A stretch of DNA of 37,760 bases from Bog-473 sp963777485 (GCA_963777485.1 CAVZQP010000006.1:1-37760); one strand, 5' to 3'. Shown: positions 16,621 to 25,451, counted from the stretch's first letter. Program-made: numbers and translations. Notes: generated by a model from the sequence alone, not told the origin.

Positions 16621-16657
16621 GAGAAGGGATCGCCGGGGGGGAGGGCGATCCCTTCTC
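16621..16657. repeat. Perfect 14-bp inverted repeat in a divergent intergenic region
   Basis: The arms GAGAAGGGATCGCC (16621-16634) and its exact complement (16644-16657) enclose a G-rich nine-base loop. It lies in the 326-bp gap between the HAD-acyltransferase operon and the LysR gene. There is no T tract after it on either strand, so a classical terminator is unlikely. A regulator site or an RNA structure in a long leader is possible. Confidence 0.7.
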
Positions 16658-16743
16658 GAGACTCACCAGGGTAGGAGGGGGGGCATCCGATTCCCTGTGG
16701 TCTGGGTTCCATTTTGCCGAGGTATCGGCAATCAGTCAAGCAG

Positions 16744-16773
16744 TTGTGAGAGATACTTGTCATCATTTATACT
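16744..16773 (+). promoter_or_regulatory. Promoter of the LysR-family gene
   Basis: A TTGTGA -35 (16744-16749) and a near-consensus TATACT -10 (16768-16773) are 18 bases apart. The predicted start gives a leader of about 40 bases that includes an AGGGGAG ribosome site before ATG 16819. The surrounding AT-rich stretch stands out in this GC-rich window. Confidence 0.55.
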
Positions 16774-16818
16774 GATGGGTAACAGAACTCCGGCAAGCAT
16801 TTATCAGGGGAGCGGCCG

Positions 16819-17727
16819 ATGGAGCTGAAACACCTGCAAGCACTTCTCGGTATTGCCGACACCGGCAGCTTCTCCGCCGCCGCCGCCTCCATCGGCACGG
16901 TGCAGTCCAACGTCTCGGCCCACGTGGCCCGCCTCGAGAACGAGCTCGATGTCGTGCTCGTCGACCGGGCTTCGGGCCGCCTCACCGAGGAGGGCGAGGT
17001 CGTCGTCGAACGGGCCCGCCGGGTCACCAACGAACTCGAAGCGATGGTGGCCGACGTGACCGCCCTGCGCGCCGAGGTCGTCGGCACGGTCCGCCTCGGC
17101 ATGATCGGCACCACCGGGCGCTGGCTGGTCCCCCAGCTCTTCGACCAGCTGCGGGCGCGCCACCCCCACATCCACCTCAACGTGACCGACGGCTCCAGCG
17201 TCCCCCTCGAGCAGGAGGTCGCCACGGGGCAACTCGACCTCGCCGTCGTCACCTTCCCCTTGAGCGGCGACGAGATCATGGCGGCCCAGCTCTTCGACGA
17301 GGACCTCGTGCTCGTGCTCCCTCCCGGCCACCCCCTCGGCGCCGAGGCCTCGATCCCGCTCGAGCGCCTGGCCGAGCTCGAGCTGCTCCTCCCCGCCCCA
17401 GGCACCGCCCTGCGCAACGAGATCGACATCGCCACCGTGCCCGCGCGCGTCCGGCTCACCCCGGCCATGGAGCTCGACGGCGTCCGCCTGATCGCCTCGC
17501 TCGCCTTCGACGGCTACGGCCCGGCCGTGCTCCCCGCCACCGCGGTGCCCGGCCACCTGCGCGGCAGCTTCCCCGTCCTCCCGGTCGACGGACTCCCCCG
17601 CCGTCGGGTCGGTGTGGCGCAGCGCCGCCGCGGCCTGCCGTCCGCGCCCGTGCGCGCCGTCATCGACGTGCTCGGCGTGGTGGTGAACGACGTGCTCTCC
17701 ATGCCGGAGGGCATCCACCCGACCTGA
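16819..17727 (+). CDS. LysR-family transcriptional regulator
   Basis: A 302-residue regulator. The N-terminal winged helix-turn-helix (1-60) begins MELKHLQALLGIADTGSFSA and has the QSNVSAHVARLE recognition helix. The rest is the two-lobed periplasmic-binding-protein-like effector domain, with VRLGMIGTTGRWLVP starting the first lobe and LVLVLPPGHPL in the hinge region. The start is ATG with a clear AGGGGAG ribosome site. It is divergent from the HAD-acyltransferase/murT/gatD operon, which is the usual position of a LysR target, so control of that operon is plausible. The inducer is unknown. Confidence 0.93.
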   Translation: MELKHLQALLGIADTGSFSAAAASIGTVQSNVSAHVARLENELDVVLVDRASGRLTEEGEVVVERARRVTNELEAMVADVTALRAEVVGTVRLGMIGTTGRWLVPQLFDQLRARHPHIHLNVTDGSSVPLEQEVATGQLDLAVVTFPLSGDEIMAAQLFDEDLVLVLPPGHPLGAEASIPLERLAELELLLPAPGTALRNEIDIATVPARVRLTPAMELDGVRLIASLAFDGYGPAVLPATAVPGHLRGSFPVLPVDGLPRRRVGVAQRRRGLPSAPVRAVIDVLGVVVNDVLSMPEGIHPT

Positions 17728-17756
17728 CCGCCGGACCGCCTCCCGGGGGCCGGACC

Positions 17757-17769
17757 GGGGGTCACCCCC
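17757..17769. terminator. Possible GC hairpin between convergent genes
   Basis: GGGGG-TCA-CCCCC forms a short stem in the 50-bp gap between the convergent LysR and secreted-protein genes. There is no U tract. It might end transcripts in both directions, but the evidence is weak. Confidence 0.25.
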
Positions 17770-17777
17770 TCCTGGAG

Positions 17778-19778
17778 CTAGGCGAGCGCCGCCCCCAGGT
17801 GCTGGATGCCAACGATGGGCCCGTTGAGGGGGTGGTTGCCGATGGCGGTGTAGATGGAGCCCAAGAACGGGGCGTCGCCGTAGTTGAAGACGCCGCCGTC
17901 GGCGCCCACGAACCAGTAGCCCTTGCCCGAGTGGGTGACGGCGATGCCCACGACCGGGGCGACGAGGTGTTGCCCCGGGGCGAGCGAGCCGGGCACCGAG
18001 CCGAAGAAGCCCTGGGTCCCGTAGTTGAACGCCCCGCCGTCAGCGGCCGCGAGCACATAGCCCTGGCCGCTCGCCGCGGCCGCGATGCCCACGATCGGCG
18101 CGTTGAGGTGCACCCCACCCAGGCCGCCCACGTAGTGGGCGTCACCTTCGGCGTAGACGTCGCCGAGATTGTCGGTCAGCCAGGCGCCTCCGCCGTCCTG
18201 GGTCGAGGCCATGCCGACGATGTGCGCACCCGACGGCAAGGACAGCGCCGGGAGGGCGGGCACGGCACCGAAGTTGTAGATCTTGCCGTTCTGCGCCGAG
18301 AGCCAGTAGCCGTTCTCGGCCGGCGGCGCCGCGATGGCCGCGATGGGCGAGGGGATGGCCATGCCACCCAAAGAGCCGTAGAAGTTCGCTCCGCCGAGGG
18401 CGAACACCCCGCCGTCGCCCCCGGCCATCAGATACCCGTTGACACCCGGCGAGTTGGCGATGCCGACGATCGGGGCATTCAACTTGTTATTGGCCAACGA
18501 GCCGTTGAAGTTGAGCCCGAAGTCGAAGATGCCGCCCTCGTTGGCCACCAGGCGATAGCCGTTGAGGTTGGGGCCGTTCACCGCCACCTCCACTGCACCG
18601 ATGTCGCACCCGGGCCCCTGGGGCCTGGTGATGCCACGCTCGTCAGTGGTGATGCCACTGGCCAGCCCGGTCTGGCAACTGGCTGCCGGGATCGCGTCGA
18701 TGAGCGGGCTGCCGGTCTGCGGCACCATCGTCTCGCCAACCCCTCCGTTTGCGCCCAGCGCGCCGAGCATGGGGTTTGGCGCGTTCTGCTTGTCGGTCGG
18801 CTGGGTCAGCGAGCAGGAGCTGTCGTCCGCGTTGTTGTACCCCTGCGAGGTGATCGTGCCGCCGGTACCGAAAGCGCAGTCGGTGCCACCGGCGCCGGTG
18901 GCGGCAAGCACCGTGCCGAACATCGTGAGGACGAGCGAGTTCCCGCCGGTGATCTGGCCGAAGCTGGCGCCGTTCCCTGTGATCGTGTCGTACGCCAGGT
19001 TGTATTGCGAGGCGTTGCCGCTATCAATGGCAGTGTCGAAGCTGTTGGTGATCGTGGAATTGGTGACGGTGATGTGTGCGCTATTGCCCGAGTCGATCCC
19101 GCTGTTCTGAGCACCGGCGATCGTCGAGTCGGACACGATGATCGTCGCGGCTTCGCCGTTGTCAATCCCGTCGTTCGCGGGGTTGGTCAGGGCTGATCCG
19201 GTGACGTTGACGCTGCCTGAACCGGTGTCGACGGCGTCATTCCCGGTGCCGGTGATCGTCGAGTTGGTCACCGTGATCGCCCCGGTGCCGGTATCGATAC
19301 CGTCGTTCGTTGGCCCGGTGATGGTCGAGTTGGTCAGCGTGACGGTGGCGCCGAAGTTGGCATTGATACCGAAGTCCCCGCCACTGATCGTGATGTCATC
19401 GAACGACATCCCGCCGACGCCGGCACCCGTCGTGTCGAAAACGTTGAATCCGGCGAAGCCGACGACGGTCACCCCGTTACCCTTCACGGTCAGGTTGTGC
19501 GTCGTGCCGCCTCCGTTGTAGGCCGGCAGGGCACTCCCGAGCGTGATGGTGCCCAGCCCCGACGCCACGTCGATCTCGACGTCGTCGGCGGTGGTCAGCG
19601 CGGTGGTCATTGCCGCGCGCAGCGATCCGGCCCCGCTGTCGGCGTTCGTCGTCACCGGTATCACCGTGAGAGCGCCCGCGGGGGTTGCCGCAGCGCCGAG
19701 CCACGCCAGAGGCGCACCGAACAACAAGAGCGGAGCGAGGAATCGCCTCACACGAACGTGTCCACGGTTAAGCGGCAT
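17778..19778 (-). CDS. Secreted beta-helix protein with six-repeat C-terminal propeller
   Basis: A 666-residue exported protein. A signal peptide is visible (RRFLAPLLLF, then hydrophobic residues to an Ala-Gly-Ala cut at about 35-38). Residues about 40-400 form a right-handed beta-helix built from repeats of the TNSTITG type with DGIDTG or AIDSGN turns. They end in the SPLIDA and CDIGAVE signatures common at the end of such surface domains. Residues about 410-666 contain six repeats of about 42 residues, each with Gly-Tyr-hydrophobic, Asp-Gly-Gly, a Phe/Tyr-Gly pair, a Gly-Ser, then a PIVGIA strand. They probably form a six-bladed propeller. Similar repeats are common in actinobacterial secreted proteins. 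A role in adhesion or polysaccharide binding is inference. ATG 19778 has a GGGAG site; ATG 19793 is an alternative. Confidence 0.87.
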   Translation of the reverse strand: MPLNRGHVRVRRFLAPLLLFGAPLAWLGAAATPAGALTVIPVTTNADSGAGSLRAAMTTALTTADDVEIDVASGLGTITLGSALPAYNGGGTTHNLTVKGNGVTVVGFAGFNVFDTTGAGVGGMSFDDITISGGDFGINANFGATVTLTNSTITGPTNDGIDTGTGAITVTNSTITGTGNDAVDTGSGSVNVTGSALTNPANDGIDNGEAATIIVSDSTIAGAQNSGIDSGNSAHITVTNSTITNSFDTAIDSGNASQYNLAYDTITGNGASFGQITGGNSLVLTMFGTVLAATGAGGTDCAFGTGGTITSQGYNNADDSSCSLTQPTDKQNAPNPMLGALGANGGVGETMVPQTGSPLIDAIPAASCQTGLASGITTDERGITRPQGPGCDIGAVEVAVNGPNLNGYRLVANEGGIFDFGLNFNGSLANNKLNAPIVGIANSPGVNGYLMAGGDGGVFALGGANFYGSLGGMAIPSPIAAIAAPPAENGYWLSAQNGKIYNFGAVPALPALSLPSGAHIVGMASTQDGGGAWLTDNLGDVYAEGDAHYVGGLGGVHLNAPIVGIAAAASGQGYVLAAADGGAFNYGTQGFFGSVPGSLAPGQHLVAPVVGIAVTHSGKGYWFVGADGGVFNYGDAPFLGSIYTAIGNHPLNGPIVGIQHLGAALA

Positions 19779-19794
19779 CGTCAGTACTCCCATC

Positions 19795-19810
19795 CAAGAC
19801 TGAAGTCTTG
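19795..19810. promoter_or_regulatory. Palindrome upstream of the secreted beta-helix gene
   Basis: CAAGACT-GA-AGTCTTG is a perfect seven-base-arm palindrome 16 bases before the chosen ATG (minus strand). It may be an operator or a leader hairpin. The next stretch to about 20010 holds no gene that I can recognise. Confidence 0.4.
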
Positions 19811-20010
19811 TTGCGCCAATGAAATCGAACGTACCACAGGGTTTGCGATTCACAACGGGTGAAGACGAGCACCGGCGAGGTCCCCATCGACGGCGTCGCC
19901 TGCTGGGTAAACGAACAGCCACCTGGGATTTGACTGAGTCTCTCGTCGAGTCCGCGGCCTCACGTCTCAATCAGCCCGTCGCGCCTCCACGACGCGACGA
20001 ACGTCCCTCT

Positions 20011-20104
20011 TCACCCGACGGGCTGCGGATCCCTCCACATGGTCCAGATGGACATGCCGTCGTGGGTAGCTGCACCTGGTGGATGACGTCGAATCGTGCA
20101 GACG
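20011..20104 (-). pseudogene. Remnant of a GNAT acetyltransferase C-terminus
   Basis: On the minus strand this segment ends IWTMWRDPQPVG-stop and closely matches the end of the intact GNAT gene at 22306-22400 (IWTMWRDPQPTQ-stop). Over about 90 bases the copies share one identical 33-base block (20021-20053 against 22316-22348) and differ elsewhere by substitutions and two single-base gaps that break the frame. The rest of the acetyltransferase is absent. The two copies lie in the same orientation on either side of the membrane-protein gene 20334-22187. From 20105 to 20333 I see no other feature. Confidence 0.75.
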
Positions 20105-20333
20105 GCACGGCCGGACATCACTATCAACCCCAGTTGCAACCCCGGCCAAGTGTGAAGAGTGGGCGGGAACGGGTCGATAGATGCGTTGTGTTGCTGCCCA
20201 GCCGCAACCCGGACCGTGCACCTCGTGACCTCTCCTCGCACGCAACATTCGTGAGGGTTCGTCCCACCCCCTTTCACGGCCGCGCCTCCACCGAAACTCC
20301 CCTCCGAAGCCGCAACTCGAATGACGTCGCCCG

Positions 20334-22187
20334 GTGAGCATGCTGTCGGGTAGCAACCTGGACACCGTCGACCTCCCGGTGGCGAGCACGTCGACGCCGG
20401 CTGAGGGCCCGGACTCCAGCGCGCCGGAGGAAAACGAGACGCGGCGCCCGCCGAACGCGAATCGCGCGTGGCTCCCAGTGGTCGTCGTCTGCTTGGTGTA
20501 TGCGGTACTCGCGATCTTGGCGAACGGCAGTTCCTGGGCGCACGGCATCGCGCACACGTTGCAGACGTCGGGTGACAACGACCCGGGCGAAGAGGTCTGG
20601 TTCCTGGCGCAAACGCCGTGGGCGATCCTGCACGGGCACAACCCTTTCGTCAACGACTGGCTCAACGCGCCGGTGGGCCTGAACCTCATGGACAACACAT
20701 CCATGCCGCTGGTGGGACTGCTCTTCGCACCGGTCACGCTGCTGTTCGGTCCCATCGCCACATTCAACGTCGTGCTGGACGCCGCCATCTTCTCGTCCGC
20801 CACGGCATTCTTCTTCATGGCACGGCGGTTCGTCCGTTGGTGGCCCGCTGCGTTCGTGGGCGGCCTCCTCTACGGGTTCTCACCGTTCATGGTGGCCGTA
20901 GGGAACGCGCATCTGTTCCTGCTGTTCCAGGCGGCACCACCGCTGATCATCCTGTTCCTCGATCGCTTCCTGCGGACCCCGTCGACCTCGCCTATGAGAA
21001 CGGGGGTGGCCATCGGCACCTGCTTTGTCGCGCAGTTCTACGTGTCGACAGAGGGATTCGCCAGCTTGGTGATCATGACACTGGTGGCAGCGATTGTGGC
21101 GTGTGGTTACGTGGTCGTGAGACACATCCATCTCGATGTGCGACGGATAGGTCGGATGAGTGCATGCGCGCTCGCCGTGATCGTGGTTGGCGTCGGCTTC
21201 GCCGCTTGGACCGCCATCGAAGGACCGCATCACGTCAATGGCCCGGTGCAGTCGACGCAAGCGATAACGGATAGGACGACGGACCCGGTGGGACTGCTTG
21301 CGCCGACGTCCAATCAGCTGCTCGCTCCGAAGGGAACGCCGCTTGGGGACTTCTTGGTGGCCGGCCCGATTGAGAACGGCTCCTATCTGGGCGTACCCCT
21401 CCTCCTCGTGCTGGTCATCGGCGTGAGACAGCTCCGACGGCGGCCTCTCGTCCTCTACTGCGCCGCTATGGCCGGCATTGCGCTGGTGCTGTCCATGGGC
21501 ACGGACCTGCAGCTGGGCGGGCATCGGACCGGCGTTCCACTCCCTTACACCGTGCTGGCGCACCTCCCTCTCTTGAACGGCGCCATCCCGTCGAGGTGGT
21601 TCGCTTACGTGTGGCTCTTCGCGGCGCTGCTGCTCGCCCTGATCCTCGACGCGCTGCATACACACGTGGCCGGCGGTACTCGCGGAAGCCACCGTCTGGG
21701 CGCGTTTGCCGCTTCATTGCTCTTGGTGGTCTGTGTGGTGATTCCCCTGATCCCGGCGTGGCCGTATCCGGCCGCCGCAGCATCGGTGCCAGCGTGGTTC
21801 ACGGACGGGGCCCGCTCCCTACCGGTCGGGTCAACGGCCGTCGTGTACCCGTTGTCCAGTCCCCGGAGCTCATCCGCCATGCTCTGGCAAGCGATGGCGG
21901 ACATGCAGTTCCGGATGTCGGGTGGGTACGCCGTCTTCGCGACGCCGACGGGTGCAACCTTCGACTCGCAGCCGAGCGCGCTGCACAGCGCGCTGGTCGC
22001 ATGCTTTGCCGGCCACTCTCCTGCGCTCGCTCCGGCAGCCACCAGAGCGCAGTTGCGCGCCATCGGTGCATCGACGGTGGTCGTGGTGCCAGGCACGCGT
22101 GGGGCGTCCTGCGCCGCACGTCTCTTCGAGCGTGCCCTCGGCCAGGCCCATCCGACGCAAGGTGTGCTGCTGTGGCGGAGGACCTGA
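20334..22187 (+). CDS. Polytopic membrane protein, GT-C glycosyltransferase-like
   Basis: A 617-residue membrane protein with about 10-12 hydrophobic helices. The first extracytoplasmic loop contains NDPGEEVWFLAQTPWAILHG followed by HNPF and a NAPVGLNLMDNTSMPL segment. These are hallmarks of a large actinobacterial group of uncharacterised GT-C-like proteins, which use polyprenyl-linked sugar donors at the outer membrane face. The acidic residues of that loop would be the catalytic site by analogy. The C-terminal 130 residues form a soluble extracytoplasmic domain. GTG 20334 is used; ATG 20340 is equally possible. The flanking GNAT-end repeats suggest the gene entered or was rearranged here. 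Confidence 0.75.
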   Translation: MSMLSGSNLDTVDLPVASTSTPAEGPDSSAPEENETRRPPNANRAWLPVVVVCLVYAVLAILANGSSWAHGIAHTLQTSGDNDPGEEVWFLAQTPWAILHGHNPFVNDWLNAPVGLNLMDNTSMPLVGLLFAPVTLLFGPIATFNVVLDAAIFSSATAFFFMARRFVRWWPAAFVGGLLYGFSPFMVAVGNAHLFLLFQAAPPLIILFLDRFLRTPSTSPMRTGVAIGTCFVAQFYVSTEGFASLVIMTLVAAIVACGYVVVRHIHLDVRRIGRMSACALAVIVVGVGFAAWTAIEGPHHVNGPVQSTQAITDRTTDPVGLLAPTSNQLLAPKGTPLGDFLVAGPIENGSYLGVPLLLVLVIGVRQLRRRPLVLYCAAMAGIALVLSMGTDLQLGGHRTGVPLPYTVLAHLPLLNGAIPSRWFAYVWLFAALLLALILDALHTHVAGGTRGSHRLGAFAASLLLVVCVVIPLIPAWPYPAAAASVPAWFTDGARSLPVGSTAVVYPLSSPRSSSAMLWQAMADMQFRMSGGYAVFATPTGATFDSQPSALHSALVACFAGHSPALAPAATRAQLRAIGASTVVVVPGTRGASCAARLFERALGQAHPTQGVLLWRRT

Positions 22188-22305
22188 GTCGCAGCGGTCA
22201 TCACCTGGGAGCAAACTGCAGTGCCCGGGCGGGACTCGAAGGCCTCTCCCTGCAACTGCCTTCAAGGTTCCCGCGCATGCACGAAAGGATGCCAAAGTAC
22301 CGAAG

Positions 22306-22995
22306 TCACTGGGTCGGCTGCGGATCCCTCCACATGGTCCAGATGGACGGGCCGTCGTCGGGTAGCTGCACCTCATGGACGACCTCGAATCCGTGCCGCC
22401 GGTAGAAGGGGACGTTGCGCTCCTTGGAGGACTCGAGATAGCACGGCAGCCCGGCCGCGTCGCAATGCGTGAGCACGGGCCGCATCAAGGCGCCACCGAT
22501 CCCCTTCCCCTGCAGTTCGACCGCGGTGCCGAGCGAGGCCAGATACCAGTGCGGCTCGTGCGGGTGCATTGACTCCATCTTGTTGAGGATCCGCAGTGTC
22601 GTCGGCAGCCGGCTCCAGACGTACGGCAGGACGGGCACCATCGTCAGCACGGCCCTCACCCCGGTGAGGAGCGGTTTGCCGGCGGGAGCCCAGATGGCCG
22701 AACCCGCATAGCCCTCAGCCACATAACAGCCGCCGAAGGGCAGGTAGTCGGCGCGCATCTGCGTAGCGAAGTAGGCGCGCAGGCCGGCGTCGCGCTTGGC
22801 CTCGTGCCGGAAGATGTGGCTCGTGACCGGGTCGTCCCAAAAGGTCTTGGCGAGCTGGGCCGCCATGGAGTCGACGTCGCTCTCGGTCGCCCGCCGCACG
22901 AGCGGCCATCCCGGCGCTGCGCCGGGGGCGGGATCTACTGGCAGGGCAGGCTCGGGAACCATGACGGGGTCGATGGTGGCATCGTCCCCGGCCAC
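22306..22995 (-). CDS. GNAT-family N-acetyltransferase
   Basis: A 229-residue protein with the GNAT fold. The acetyl-CoA loop is in ASLGTAVELQGKGIGGALM (Gln/Gly-x-Gly-x-Gly type), preceded by strand HWYLASLG and followed by LPCYLESSKERNVPFYRRHGF near the C-terminus. The substrate is unknown. It overlaps the C-terminal codons of the upstream acyltransferase gene by 61 bases when GTG 22995 is used, or 28 bases with ATG 22962. Either way the two are probably on one transcript. Its last 90 bases are duplicated as a remnant at 20011-20104. Confidence 0.9.
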   Translation of the reverse strand: MAGDDATIDPVMVPEPALPVDPAPGAAPGWPLVRRATESDVDSMAAQLAKTFWDDPVTSHIFRHEAKRDAGLRAYFATQMRADYLPFGGCYVAEGYAGSAIWAPAGKPLLTGVRAVLTMVPVLPYVWSRLPTTLRILNKMESMHPHEPHWYLASLGTAVELQGKGIGGALMRPVLTHCDAAGLPCYLESSKERNVPFYRRHGFEVVHEVQLPDDGPSIWTMWRDPQPTQ

Positions 22996-25286
22996 GCGCC
23001 ACCCGGGGAGCCCGTGGCGTGCGCCTGCCCGAGCGCTAGCAGGTCGGGCAGCAGCTTCAACCCGACGTACTCGCCGCCGGATCGCGAGAAGTGCACCCCG
23101 TCGTTACAGCGGATGTTGTAGGGCCCGATGGTCGGCGAGTACTTGCCGCTCGGGTCCACGACCTGGTTGAGGTCGAAGACGTAGACCTGGCCGTCCGTGG
23201 CCGTGCTCGTCCCTGTCGTCGACGTCGACGCCACCGTCCGGATGGTCGAGTTGTCGATCTGGACCCGGCTGGGCGCGTCCTCGGGCCATGCGGCGCCCGT
23301 GGACGAAGCCCCGCTGTCGTAGTACGGCGACGTCATGAGCACCACCGTGGCGCCACGGGACCCCAGTACGCCGACCCCCTCGCGGTAGCGGCTGGTCACG
23401 TAGCTGTCGAAGGCTGTCTGGCCCAGGTTCTGCCACTTGCCGCCGATCTCCTGGTCGAACGTCTCCCCGCGGGCCACGTACAACACCACGTCGGGGTTAT
23501 AGGAGTCGACCCACTTGCGCCATGTGGTGAAGAGCGCGTCCGGGTTGGTGCTGCTGCAGGGCGCCCCGGGTGGCAGCGTGTACCAGAGCGCTTTGATCTG
23601 CGCCTGCATCGAGACAGAGCAGCCCGGGTCACCTTCGTTGGCGAACTGCACTTCGTAATGACTCCGGTTGGCCAGGTCGGCAAGCCCGACCCCCAACGTG
23701 CCCGCGATGGAGTCGCCGACGATGAGCACCTTGACCGGCTTGTCCGCCCTGCCCGTCGATGGCGGCAACGGGAGCGACAAGTAGGTCTGCGGCGGTGTGG
23801 TCGTCGTCGTGGTGGTTGCGACGGTCGACGACGTCGACTGCCCTGGTGCGACTGGCTGCGTGGTCGTCGTGGTCGTGGATGTCGCCAGCGTCTGGATCGT
23901 TACCGGCGATCCCGCCAGCTCCGTGGCACCCACCGGCACCAAGGTGCTGATGAAGATCGCGGAGATGGCGGCCGCGGCCCCGATCGGCGCCGCTACCCAC
24001 GAGCGCCAATTCCTGAGCGCGCCGCGGCGGATGGGCATCTCGACAAGGTCGTAGCTCAGCGCTGCGATGGCGACCGTGATACCGACGCGGGCAAGGAACA
24101 GCGGATAGACGCCCCAGTGCAGGCGCTGCCCGGTCATCACCAGCAACACCGGCCAGTACCACAGGTACATCCCGTAGGAGATGCGGCCCCACTGCGGCAG
24201 CGGCGGCAGTTCCAACAGGCGCACCGCTATCGAGCGCGGCGCCACCGCACACGCCAGCACCACCCCGCCGGCCGCCAGGCTGGCGAGGAGGAAGCCGCCG
24301 CTGAACGCGAAGACGGAGGTCTCCTGCACCGTCGTCCACAGCACCGCCGAGCCCGCCACGCCGAGAATGCCGGCGACGCCCGCGAAGGTCTTGAACCACC
24401 GGCGGTTGCTCCCTTCGCGCCACAACGTCAGCCCGATGGAGATCGCGGCGCCGACGAGCAACGCCTGAGCCCGGCAGTCCGTGCCGTAGTACGCCCGCGT
24501 CGTGTAACCGTTGGGCGCGAAGATCACCATTGCGAGGGCGGACGCCAAGGAACCGAAGCACGCCACGCCGAAGAGCACCTGGAGCCGCCGGCGGCGCTCC
24601 CACTCGGGGTCGACCGTGGCGGGCGCCGGCGCCGGCGTCAGCACCATGGAGCCGCCCCCGAGGATCTCGACGGAGCGCTGCGGGCGCGCCCGGCGTCCCC
24701 TCGCCCGCCGGGGTCCAACATGCCCGCTGTGCCCACCGCCGTAGCGCCACGCGTACAGCCGCCCGCGTCCCAACTTCAACACGGCGAGCACCACGAGCGG
24801 CCAGATCAGATAGAACTGTTCCTCGATTGCGAGCGACCACGTGTGCAGCAGCGGCGACTGTCCCGAGCTCAGCGAGAAGTACGTGGCGCTCGTGTGCGTC
24901 GAGTACCAATTCGACACGTAGAAGACGGTCGCGATGGCGTACCCCAACATGTGGGGCGCCTGGAGCAACGTCGGGAAGAACGCCATCACGATCCCCATGA
25001 CCGTGACCAAGAGGAACAAGGCAGGGAGCAAGCGGCGGGCCCGGCCGGCCCAGAAGCGGCGGAGACGGATCGAGCCGCTCGAGCCCCACTCCTTCACCAG
25101 GAGCGAGGTGATCAGGAAGCCCGAGAGGACGAAGAAGGCGTCGACGCCGTAGTACCCACCGGGCACCGAGTTGAGCCCGGTATGGAACGCGATGATTGCG
25201 AGCACCGAGAGCGCGCGGACGCCGTCGAGCCCCGGGATGTGCCCAAGACTCGGCCGTGCCCCGCGTGCGTTAGCGTCCGTGCTCAT
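22935..25286 (-). CDS. OafA-type membrane acyltransferase with C-terminal SGNH domain
   Basis: A 783-residue protein. The N-terminal acyltransferase-3 domain begins IPGLDGVRALSVLAIIAFH (catalytic His35) and includes VDAFFVLSGFLITSLL, the RFWAGRARRLLPAL loop and HTWSLAIEEQFYLIWP. About ten membrane helices are expected. After a Thr/Ser-rich linker, the extracytoplasmic SGNH domain shows VLIVGDSIAG (Ser nucleophile) and DGVHFSRSGG (Asp-x-x-His). Such proteins O-acetylate cell-surface polysaccharide or peptidoglycan. An Arg/Gly-rich insert at about 175-232 interrupts the membrane domain between two helices, which is unusual. It is divergent from the oxidoreductase gene. Confidence 0.93.
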   Translation of the reverse strand: MSTDANARGARPSLGHIPGLDGVRALSVLAIIAFHTGLNSVPGGYYGVDAFFVLSGFLITSLLVKEWGSSGSIRLRRFWAGRARRLLPALFLLVTVMGIVMAFFPTLLQAPHMLGYAIATVFYVSNWYSTHTSATYFSLSSGQSPLLHTWSLAIEEQFYLIWPLVVLAVLKLGRGRLYAWRYGGGHSGHVGPRRARGRRARPQRSVEILGGGSMVLTPAPAPATVDPEWERRRRLQVLFGVACFGSLASALAMVIFAPNGYTTRAYYGTDCRAQALLVGAAISIGLTLWREGSNRRWFKTFAGVAGILGVAGSAVLWTTVQETSVFAFSGGFLLASLAAGGVVLACAVAPRSIAVRLLELPPLPQWGRISYGMYLWYWPVLLVMTGQRLHWGVYPLFLARVGITVAIAALSYDLVEMPIRRGALRNWRSWVAAPIGAAAAISAIFISTLVPVGATELAGSPVTIQTLATSTTTTTTQPVAPGQSTSSTVATTTTTTTPPQTYLSLPLPPSTGRADKPVKVLIVGDSIAGTLGVGLADLANRSHYEVQFANEGDPGCSVSMQAQIKALWYTLPPGAPCSSTNPDALFTTWRKWVDSYNPDVVLYVARGETFDQEIGGKWQNLGQTAFDSYVTSRYREGVGVLGSRGATVVLMTSPYYDSGASSTGAAWPEDAPSRVQIDNSTIRTVASTSTTGTSTATDGQVYVFDLNQVVDPSGKYSPTIGPYNIRCNDGVHFSRSGGEYVGLKLLPDLLALGQAHATGSPGGAWPGTMPPSTPSWFPSLPCQ

Positions 25287-25355
25287 GCGTGGGCGTTCCC
25301 TCTCCCCGGCACCCCGGTTTCCTCCATTCCACCTACTAGGAACGCCCGTCCACGC
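25287..25355. repeat. Long inverted repeat next to the acyltransferase start
   Basis: The left arm GCGTGGGCGTTCC (25287-25299) pairs with 25339-25355 apart from a four-base bulge, giving 13 pairs around a loop of about 39 bases. It abuts the ATG of the acyltransferase gene, so it could fold in the mRNA leader or act as a regulator site. Confidence 0.45.
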
Positions 25356-25434
25356 TTGTCCTCACTCTCCGCCCCCCGCCCTGCCTCGAACACGCTCCCG
25401 TTGCTCGCTCTTCACTGCCCGGACCGAGGCTCGG

Positions 25435-25451
25435 CCGGGGTGATCCCCCGG
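25435..25451. repeat. GC-rich hairpin before the oxidoreductase gene
   Basis: CCGGGG-TGATC-CCCCGG forms a six-base-pair stem 19 bases before GTG 25471. It could occlude or stabilise the start of the oxidoreductase/tldD/tldE transcript. There is no T tract. Confidence 0.35.

Noticed and set aside
17799..19196. Long open frame (465 codons) opposite the secreted beta-helix gene
   Set aside because: It is a shadow of the repeat-rich, GC-biased coding strand. It has no signal peptide, ribosome site or domain, while the minus-strand frame has clear repeats and a signal peptide.
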